Shown: in pieces, positions 1-4,694 of the stretch
Position numbering within the stretch: position 1 is the first letter of the stretch
Layout: each line of letters begins with the position of its first letter
NCBI GenBank assembly: GCA_018222695.1
Contig: JAAEZV010000128.1
Location: 1-5,384 of the forward strand
Source of the DNA: Gammaproteobacteria bacterium
GTDB taxonomy: Bacteria; Pseudomonadota; Gammaproteobacteria; Pseudomonadales; Halieaceae
DNA: 5,384 bases
Reading direction: 5' to 3'
Program-made: the position numbers and the translations under genes
The notes under the pieces: model-generated
Seen by the model: the letters and a program-made list of their open reading frames with translations, nothing else
The model's database searches: none
What the model was told of the DNA's origin: nothing

Positions 1-1652
1 CCACTGGGGTTTGGCGCAATGAACTCAAACTGCCGTGACTCATAGTTGATGTAAAAGAATGCGGCGGTGGCAGACAGACGTCCATCGGCCATCTCTCCCT
101 TCCAGCCGAATTCGTACTGAATAGCCTCTTCTTTATCGAAGCCCAACAATGTTTTTTCCCCGTTGGGGCCATAAATGGGCGGCGAGCCACCAGCGATGCC
201 GTTCCAGCCGCCCGGCTCAAAACCCTGAGCTGCGGTAGCGTAAATCATGCCGGAGTCGCCAACCTCACGACTGATCGAGAGTCGCGGCAATACCTCCACA
301 TCATCTTTCGACGCAGAGTGCCCGACATCGACAGCGACCTCTTCAGACTCCCAGCGATCGACTCGTAGACCGAGGCCCCATTCCCACTTGCCGGTTTCAT
401 AGGTCACGTTACCAAAGGCGGCCAGATTGCTTTTGTCTTCCTGGCGCGTCTCGAAAGGCGACTTCACACCAACGGTCGGGTCATCTCCCTCGACCACAAT
501 CCATCCGAAGTCGAGAGTGGAATTCATGGTCTCTTCAAAGTCCATGGCGTAGACGCCGGCGACCCATTGAAGCGGGCCGTCGCCAGTGGAGGAGAAACGA
601 AACTCCTGCGTCATGACCTCCATGGTCTCGGGTCGGAAGGTATTGAAGAACCAAAGCTGAGTCAGATCAACGTCAGTCAGGCGGTCGCTCTCGGTGTCCG
701 TGTAAGAGGTGATGCTCTTGAATTCGATGTCGCCCAGGTCGAAATTCAATTCCAACCGTGCGCCGAAGGTTTCCCGCTCGTGCCGCGGATTCTGGCTGGT
801 GTCGAGCGTGTAGGGGTACTCCATGCTGGGCGGCGTCCCCATTTCACGGGCCCAGTTGTTCACAGGGCCATCGTATTCGTTGTAGCGCATGGAGGCGTTC
901 AGGCTGAAGGTATCGCTGATTTCGCCTGCTAATACGATCCGGCCACCAGATTCTTCTGATGCGGTGACATCCTCAGGCTGGTTGTAATCCACTCCGAATA
1001 CCGGTGATGGGGATCCGGGGTTGCGCATGAAGCCGTCGTCTTCTCTTGTGAAGGCGAATGCACGAAGCGCCCAACGGTCAGATAGCGGAATGTTGATATC
1101 CCCTTCAACGTCAACCATGCCCTGACCGCCCGCCAGCCCTTTCAAGCGGCCTGATACCGCTTCAGTAGAAGGCTTTTTGCTCACATATTTAACAGCGCCA
1201 CCGATGTTGCTGCCGCCATACAACACGCCCTGCGGGCCTTTGAGCACCTCGATTCGCGCCAAGTCCCCGAAGCGGGAAGAGGCATCACTGAAAAGCTGCA
1301 CGTCGTCTAAATAAAAGCCCACGCCCTGGGTCATGCCAAAAGCGCCCATGCCCCGGATGGACACGTTCGGGTAGCCGTCTGTGCGCATGGAAAGGTTGAG
1401 GTTGGGCACCGCGAGTCCAATTTTATTGAGCCCCTTGATATTCTGTCGCTCGATCGCGAGACCCGAAATCGCGGTGACGGAATCTGGAATGTCCATTAAG
1501 TTCTCTGTTCTTTTTCTCGCAGTTACAACGACTTCTTCAAGCCTGGCCTCTTGCGCTGAAGCGATCGAAGTCGTCTGAGGGCCCAAAGTGCCTGCCAGTA
1601 TCATGCAGGCGAGAGAGAGGGGATTTAAGCGATGGGATGAGTTGCGGTTCAT
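1..1652 (-). CDS. TonB-dependent outer-membrane receptor, N-terminal 550 residues (3' end outside window)
   Basis: This is probably an energised outer-membrane importer: a plug inside a beta-barrel that takes up a scarce ligand using TonB/ExbBD. The frame is open without a stop from the ATG at 1652-1650 to the left edge, giving 550 residues of an expected roughly 700-800. Residues 1-33 look like a Sec signal peptide (basic start, hydrophobic core, cleavage after ASA33). A TonB box, EEVVVTARKR, follows at 39-48. The plug covers about 54-165, with VSIRGMG (97-103), FYLDDVQL (113-120), and RIEVLKGPQGVLYGGSNIGG (133-152). The last segment reads LYGGSNIGGAVKYVSKKP where LYGRN-type sequences are more usual. 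The remainder is barrel, for example QEFRFSS and a GFEPGGWN strand motif near the edge. AGGTG at 1661-1657 is the likely ribosome binding site. The gene is divergent from an AraC regulator. The ligand cannot be deduced; carbohydrate, siderophore, aromatic or other organic compounds are all possible. Confidence 0.95.
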   Translation of the reverse strand, partial: MNRNSSHRLNPLSLACMILAGTLGPQTTSIASAQEARLEEVVVTARKRTENLMDIPDSVTAISGLAIERQNIKGLNKIGLAVPNLNLSMRTDGYPNVSIRGMGAFGMTQGVGFYLDDVQLFSDASSRFGDLARIEVLKGPQGVLYGGSNIGGAVKYVSKKPSTEAVSGRLKGLAGGQGMVDVEGDINIPLSDRWALRAFAFTREDDGFMRNPGSPSPVFGVDYNQPEDVTASEESGGRIVLAGEISDTFSLNASMRYNEYDGPVNNWAREMGTPPSMEYPYTLDTSQNPRHERETFGARLELNFDLGDIEFKSITSYTDTESDRLTDVDLTQLWFFNTFRPETMEVMTQEFRFSSTGDGPLQWVAGVYAMDFEETMNSTLDFGWIVVEGDDPTVGVKSPFETRQEDKSNLAAFGNVTYETGKWEWGLGLRVDRWESEEVAVDVGHSASKDDVEVLPRLSISREVGDSGMIYATAAQGFEPGGWNGIAGGSPPIYGPNGEKTLLGFDKEEAIQYEFGWKGEMADGRLSATAAFFYINYESRQFEFIAPNPS

Positions 1653-1725
1653 AAGGCACCTATTTGCTGGTTTATGTTTGTTATCGAAGCTTTCGGTGGA
1701 TTTAAATCGGATACCCGAATAGCAG

Positions 1726-1754
1726 ATTATAGGTATAAGCCGGAGTTGGGTCTG
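1726..1754 (-). promoter_or_regulatory. Putative sigma70 promoter of the TonB-dependent receptor
   Basis: On the minus strand there is a perfect TATAAT at 1731-1726. Seventeen bases upstream, the -35 position (1754-1749) reads CAGACC, which matches TTGACA at only three of six positions. A start near 1719 would give a leader of about 67 nt before the receptor ATG. A perfect -10 with a poor -35 is the usual look of an activator-dependent promoter, and the -35 position lies inside one of the direct repeats described separately. Inferred from sequence only. Confidence 0.55.
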
Positions 1755-1756
1755 TG
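1735..1756 (-). promoter_or_regulatory. Putative AraC-type operator site, promoter-proximal copy
   Basis: Read on the minus strand, this 22-nt element has the pattern CACAGAC-N2-AA-N4-G-N3-TAT. It shares 13 of 22 bases with a second copy at 1787-1766 in the same orientation, offset by 31 bp (about three helical turns). This copy covers the weak -35 of the receptor promoter and stops three bases before the -10, the position from which class II AraC-family activators touch RNA polymerase. The adjacent divergent AraC regulator is the obvious candidate to bind. Assignment is by position and similarity, not by a known consensus. Confidence 0.4.
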
Positions 1757-1765
1757 TCCAGAGAG

Positions 1766-1787
1766 ATAGCACCTTTTTCTGTCTGTG
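1766..1787 (-). promoter_or_regulatory. Putative AraC-type operator site, distal copy
   Basis: This is the second copy of the CACAGAC-N2-AA-N4-G-N3-TAT pattern on the minus strand, lying 31 bp upstream of the proximal copy relative to the receptor gene. Two directly repeated bipartite sites on the same DNA face are typical of AraC/XylS-family dimers. It is also about 70 bp upstream of the likely start of the araC-family transcript, so it could take part in autoregulation. The arms outside CACAGAC are only partly conserved, so chance similarity is possible. Confidence 0.38.
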
Positions 1788-1822
1788 AAAAACTAGCGGT
1801 TATGCGGCCTCCAGCGACTCTA

Positions 1823-1850
1823 TTGACCTATAGGGACAGGTTGGTAACGT
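1823..1850 (+). promoter_or_regulatory. Putative promoter of the AraC-family regulator gene
   Basis: TTGACC (1823-1828) is a good -35 box. A 16-base spacer leads to TAACGT (1845-1850), a weak -10 that is preceded by TGG, giving an extended -10 form. Transcription would begin near 1857, leaving a short leader of about 25 nt. An 8-bp palindrome, CCTATAGG (1827-1834), overlaps the -35 and its spacer and might be an operator. A modest promoter suits a regulator expressed at low level. Confidence 0.35.
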
Positions 1851-1882
1851 ATCGCCACAGGCCATAACAACTAGAGCAGGCT

Positions 1883-2848
1883 ATGAATTCGTCCGTTAAA
1901 GAGTCTTGGGTTTCCGAGAGCAGCCGTGGCGCGGATGCCTACGAGGCTTGGGTGGATAAACTCATGACAGCGCAGGGCGCCGATTGGTGTCCAGGCAAAA
2001 CACCTCCGGGCGCTTTCAGCGCGTCGCTTCGGCATAAAGTGATTGGCGAGATTAACGTGATAGAAAGTCGGTGCGACCCCTGCTCGGGTTATCGAACCGA
2101 TCGCCACGCTGCCCTGGTTGACGAACCGACGGTCGTGTTACTCAGTTACCTTGAGGGTGGCGAGCATATCGAGTTTGGTGGCGAGCGCTATACGGTGGCA
2201 GCGGGTGACACTTTCGTTTGGGATAGCTCCAAAGCGACGAAATTTGAGGTCTATCAGTCACTGCACAAGGTGGCTCTCGCGATGCCTGCCAGACTACTCA
2301 GTCACAACGTGTTGTCTGCATTAGATCGGGTGCCTCGTAAGTTTGGCGCGTCGTCCGGTAGTCGACACTTGCTCGGAAGCCTGATCGGGGCAGTCGCCGA
2401 TGAGGAATTTGATGACGCTGAAGTCGAAGCGGAAACAATTCTTGATGCGGTCAATGCGTTTGTGATGGGTGCCTTGCCTATTGAAGCTGTCCCTGAAAGA
2501 GGTCTGCAGGCTCAGCAACGACAGGAGATCAAGCGATACGTTGAGCGGCATCTGTCAGACCCTTCGCTCAACATCGAACGCATCGCGCTGGAGCATAGAG
2601 TTTCCAAGCGATACTTGCACTGGCTGTTTCGAGATGAGCCGATGACCCTTAATGAACTGATCATTTTCAAGCGGTTGGGCCGTTGCCGTGATGATTTGCG
2701 CAATCCGGAGTCTGAGCATCTTCACATTAGCCAGATTGCTTACTACTGGGGGTTTGCTAACACCAGTCATTTCAGCAAGCGATATCGTGCCTGCTTCGGT
2801 GAATCGCCAACAGAGACACGTCAAATAGCAGGCCAGCTTCTCGCTTAA
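1883..2848 (+). CDS. AraC/XylS-family transcriptional regulator
   Basis: A 321-residue cytoplasmic DNA-binding regulator of the usual length for the family. The N-terminal part (about 45-180) resembles the AraC_binding_2 ligand or dimerisation domain: a region centred on R71, then YLEGGEHIEFGGERYTV (89-105), AAGDTFVWDSS (106-116), and a hydrophobic strand ending in MPARLL (134-139). The C-terminal part (about 212-315) is the double helix-turn-helix. The first HTH runs NIERIALEHRVSKRYLHWLF (230-249). The second contains ISQIAYYWGFANTSHFSKRY (282-301), followed by FGESPTETR (305-313), which matches the family signature well. The start at 1883 has a weak GAG/AGG-type ribosome binding site a few bases upstream. 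The gene is divergent from the TonB-dependent receptor, so that receptor is its most likely target, possibly with the nearby transporter and cupin genes. The inducer is unknown. Confidence 0.93.
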   Translation: MNSSVKESWVSESSRGADAYEAWVDKLMTAQGADWCPGKTPPGAFSASLRHKVIGEINVIESRCDPCSGYRTDRHAALVDEPTVVLLSYLEGGEHIEFGGERYTVAAGDTFVWDSSKATKFEVYQSLHKVALAMPARLLSHNVLSALDRVPRKFGASSGSRHLLGSLIGAVADEEFDDAEVEAETILDAVNAFVMGALPIEAVPERGLQAQQRQEIKRYVERHLSDPSLNIERIALEHRVSKRYLHWLFRDEPMTLNELIIFKRLGRCRDDLRNPESEHLHISQIAYYWGFANTSHFSKRYRACFGESPTETRQIAGQLLA

Positions 2849-2861
2849 CCGGCTACTTGTC

Positions 2862-3395
2862 TTAGTGGCTTAGTGCGCCATGCTCGCCAATCAAGTCGGT
2901 AATGGAGTCCGCGTTAAGGATTTCGATCCAGTAACCATCGGGATCCTTGATGAAGGCCAGGCCCTTCATTGAGCCATCGTTGGGTCTTTTAACGAACTCT
3001 ACCCCCAATTGCTCAAAGCGCTGGCAGGCGGCATCGACGTCGGGCACCGTGATGCCAATGTGGCCAAAGCCGCGAGGTTCGGCGTTGCCGTCGTGATAAC
3101 CCTCAAAAGCTGCATCGTCTTCCGTACCCCAGTTATGCGTGAGTTCGAGCAGTGCGCTTTGCTGAAAGGTAAATCGGGACCGCTCGGCGGCATCGCCCGG
3201 CAGCGCCTCCCCTTCGTGGTTGGAGGGGTACCCCATGAAATAGAGAGAAAAAGACATGTCAGCGAAATCGACACGCTGGTATAGCGTCATGCCAAGCACC
3301 TGCTGATAAAAGTCGAGTGAGGCGGCGGGGTCCTTGATACGCATCATAGTCTGATTGAAGACGAAACCTTGTGTCTCTGCGGGAGGGTTGGTCAT
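2862..3395 (-). CDS. gloA: Glyoxalase I (lactoylglutathione lyase), Gln-Glu-His-Glu metal site
   Basis: The enzyme isomerises the hemithioacetal of methylglyoxal and glutathione to S-lactoylglutathione, the first cytosolic step of 2-oxoaldehyde detoxification; glyoxalase II completes it. The 177-residue protein aligns from memory with human GLO1 over nearly its full length: [41 protein letters not shown] and GYWIEIL. All four metal ligands are present as Q15, E84, H112 and E158 (human Q33, E99, H126, E172). The glutathione contacts R19, N88 and R108 correspond to human R37, N103 and R122. The Gln ligand and longer loops place it with the human-like long form, typically zinc-active, rather than the short E. 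coli-type nickel enzyme. It is convergent with the AraC gene (13 bp between stop codons) and divergent from the cupin gene. The start at 3395 fits the domain start; its ribosome binding site is weak. Confidence 0.96.
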   Translation of the reverse strand: MTNPPAETQGFVFNQTMMRIKDPAASLDFYQQVLGMTLYQRVDFADMSFSLYFMGYPSNHEGEALPGDAAERSRFTFQQSALLELTHNWGTEDDAAFEGYHDGNAEPRGFGHIGITVPDVDAACQRFEQLGVEFVKRPNDGSMKGLAFIKDPDGYWIEILNADSITDLIGEHGALSH

Positions 3396-3426
3396 GGGAA
3401 AACGCCTGATGTATTGTCGAGCCTAC

Positions 3427-3455
3427 AAATTAAGCGGGGGCTGCCGACCTGACAA
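3427..3455 (-). promoter_or_regulatory. Putative promoter of the glyoxalase I gene
   Basis: On the minus strand, TTGTCA (3455-3450) is a five-of-six -35 box. It is followed by a 17-base spacer and TAATTT (3432-3427), a weak -10. A start near 3420 would leave a leader of about 25 nt. The palindrome AGCGCT (3455-3460) touches the -35 edge. Spacing is ideal, but the -10 is poor. Confidence 0.4.
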
Positions 3456-3492
3456 GCGCTCAGTGTGCTGTACGCGCAATGTGACCTTGCTT

Positions 3493-3532
3493 AAAAGGCA
3501 AACCACCGCCGGGCGGCGTCCATTGCCTTTTT
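3493..3532 (+). terminator. Stem-loop with flanking A and T runs in a divergent promoter region (terminator-like)
   Basis: AAAAGGCAA (3493-3501) pairs perfectly with TTGCCTTTT (3523-3531), and the T run continues to 3532. Inside the 21-base interval is a second GC-rich hairpin, CGCC (3507-3510) with GGCG (3515-3518). Because the stem starts with A and ends with T, it could act as an intrinsic terminator in either direction. Its position is odd: no gene in the window ends into it, and it lies between the divergent glyoxalase and cupin genes. It may insulate the two transcripts, act as a leader element of the cupin gene, or serve as an operator. The structure is clear; the role is inferred. Confidence 0.5.
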
Positions 3533-3561
3533 GAAAGTGTGGGAATGGGTTAGCTTATGAC
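3531..3561 (+). promoter_or_regulatory. Weak candidate promoter of the cupin gene
   Basis: TTGAAA (3531-3536) is a good -35 match, and TATGAC (3556-3561) is a four-of-six -10. The 19-base spacer is longer than ideal. A start near 3568 would leave a very short leader, just ahead of the ribosome binding site. The -35 overlaps the 3' T run of the stem-loop at 3493-3532, so the two elements could compete. Another promoter or activator dependence is quite possible. Confidence 0.25.
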
Positions 3562-3572
3562 GGTGAATCAAT

Positions 3573-3579
3573 AAGGAGA
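3573..3579 (+). promoter_or_regulatory. Strong ribosome binding site choosing the cupin start
   Basis: AAGGAGA is a near-consensus Shine-Dalgarno sequence and the strongest in this window. It sits 5 bases before the ATG at 3584 and 8 bases before a second, adjacent in-frame ATG at 3587. Either could be used, and the second has the more usual spacing. The difference is a single methionine. Confidence 0.8.
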
Positions 3580-3583
3580 ATAA

Positions 3584-4657
3584 ATGATGAGCGAAGGATC
3601 TTTGGCGTTTAATCCCGAGTTTGACCCGGACGGCGCGGAGGGGGGAGTCGATACCAATCTGTTGCCATGGCTTCCGCTCAGCGGTGTCGCGGGTTTTTCA
3701 CTGAAGCCGCTGCGAGCCAGCATGGAAAGTGGCATGTTCAGCATGATTGTCCGACTTGAGAAAGGCGCTACTTTGGAACGTTTGCTGTCTCTGTCGGGCA
3801 TGGATTTGTTGGTGTTATCTGGAAGCCTTGATTATAGCGACAGCAATGGCGACTCCCATCTTGAGCCGGGTATTTGGGGCTATCTGTCGGCCAATACCTG
3901 CTTGGAGCGTCTCACCGCCGCTGATGAGGCGGAACTGTTAGTAAACTGCTACGGCGCTTTCGCCATGCTCACATCGGGCAATCAGGTGGATCGGCTCGTG
4001 ACCAGCGCCGATATTCGGCAAATAGCGCTGCAAGCCGGCATCAGCATGGTGCCCAACACGCTGGCTGAGTGCATGGTTGAGCGGGAGCCCTATACGGGCG
4101 AGGGCGTGCCTTTAGCCATTGCCGGCAAGAAGTCAGGGCACCTGGTGGCCAGTGTCACCACGGCGTCTGCAGACACTTTTCAGCACCCTTACTTCATTGA
4201 TTGTCGCGCCGTGCCCTGGGTCGTCAACCCAGATCTGCCCGACATTGGGCTGAAGGTGCTGCGTGTCAGTCAGGAGACGGGTTTTATCTCTGTGATGGTT
4301 CGACACAACGGTGTAGCCGCGCCCCATAATCATATCGGTGGCTCTGATTTTCTCGTTTTGGAGGGCGCACTGGGTGTCCGTGCAGGTCCGCCAGAGGGGT
4401 ACGGGCCCGGTACGTGGTTCTATGAGCCCTCGGGTGCCCGACACGATGCGACGCAACGTGTCTCGGATGACGATCTTATCTACACCGCTAACATCTACGG
4501 CCCCCTGACATTTGATACAGGGCCGGGTACACCGGTTGTCGCGGTGCTGAGTTGGATGGAGTATGTGGCCTTGGCAGAGGCTGGTGGCGCAAAACTGGTG
4601 CCCAATACCTTCACCAATGACAGCAGTCTGTTGGCCTGGGCGCCTATCGGCCAATAA
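3584..4657 (+). CDS. Tandem cupin protein (bicupin); C-terminal three-His cupin, N-terminal cupin lacking metal ligands
   Basis: A 357-residue soluble protein with no signal peptide, made of two related halves. Matching stretches include MFSMIVR (51-57) with FISVMVR (234-240), DLLVLSG (74-80) with DFLVLEG (255-261), PGIWGY (95-100) with PGTWFY (275-280), NCYGAF (121-126) with NIYGPL (303-308), and MVPNT (155-159) with LVPNT (338-342). The second half carries cupin motif 1 ligands H248 and H250 and a canonical motif 2, G276-X5-P282-X-G284-X2-H287. The usual metal-binding glutamate is replaced (S254, with D255 next), leaving a three-His site as in the beta-diketone dioxygenase Dke1. It also resembles 2,4'-dihydroxyacetophenone dioxygenase and ChrR-type cupins. 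In the first half the equivalent positions are L67, S69 and L107, so it should not bind metal. C-C-cleaving dioxygenase activity is inference; an isomerase or a non-catalytic sensor is possible. It is divergent from gloA and convergent with the MFS gene. Confidence 0.9.
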   Translation: MMSEGSLAFNPEFDPDGAEGGVDTNLLPWLPLSGVAGFSLKPLRASMESGMFSMIVRLEKGATLERLLSLSGMDLLVLSGSLDYSDSNGDSHLEPGIWGYLSANTCLERLTAADEAELLVNCYGAFAMLTSGNQVDRLVTSADIRQIALQAGISMVPNTLAECMVEREPYTGEGVPLAIAGKKSGHLVASVTTASADTFQHPYFIDCRAVPWVVNPDLPDIGLKVLRVSQETGFISVMVRHNGVAAPHNHIGGSDFLVLEGALGVRAGPPEGYGPGTWFYEPSGARHDATQRVSDDDLIYTANIYGPLTFDTGPGTPVVAVLSWMEYVALAEAGGAKLVPNTFTNDSSLLAWAPIGQ

Positions 4658-4667
4658 TGACCTGGCT

Positions 4668-4694
4668 GGGGGCGGTGCGTCAGTGCCCGCCCTC
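4668..4694. terminator. GC-rich stem-loop across the cupin/MFS convergent junction (possible bidirectional terminator)
   Basis: GGGCGG (4670-4675) pairs with CCGCCC (4687-4692). After one bulged T, GC (4677-4678) pairs with GC (4685-4686), leaving a six-base loop. The stem can extend by a G-T and a G-C pair to 4668/4694. It begins 10 bases after the cupin stop, and the stop codon of the MFS gene lies at its loop. Only a loose T-rich stretch (GTATTCTTT) follows on the plus strand and none on the minus strand, so it is not a textbook intrinsic terminator. Confidence 0.4.

Noticed and set aside
567..932. Plus-strand open frame of 121 codons inside the receptor gene
   Set aside because: It lies entirely antisense to the receptor barrel region, which has clear family sequence, and has no recognisable protein features.
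1..1652. Possible frameshift or pseudogene status of the receptor, because many short frames cross it
   Set aside because: Reading the minus strand from 1652 gives one uninterrupted frame with signal peptide, TonB box, plug and barrel sequence to the window edge. Nothing visible is broken.
1685..1718. Imperfect palindromes CGAAGCTTTCG and TCGG-N4-CCGA in the receptor leader
   Set aside because: Arms are only 4 bp. They could be operators, but nothing distinguishes them from chance.
2555..2824. Minus-strand open frame opposite the AraC helix-turn-helix region
   Set aside because: The plus strand encodes a complete and well-matched AraC DNA-binding domain, so this is a shadow frame.
2828..2885. 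Small inverted repeats near the AraC/glyoxalase convergent stop codons (for example TGGC...GCCA)
   Set aside because: Stems are only 3-5 bp with no T run, too weak to call a terminator.
3009..3284. Plus-strand open frame of 91 codons opposite glyoxalase I
   Set aside because: It overlaps the conserved glyoxalase core on the opposite strand and resembles no known family.
4165..4174. Palindrome GTCTGCAGAC, resembling the CACAGAC half-sites
   Set aside because: It falls in the middle of the cupin coding region, shares only the GTCTG core and has no promoter nearby, so it is most likely chance.
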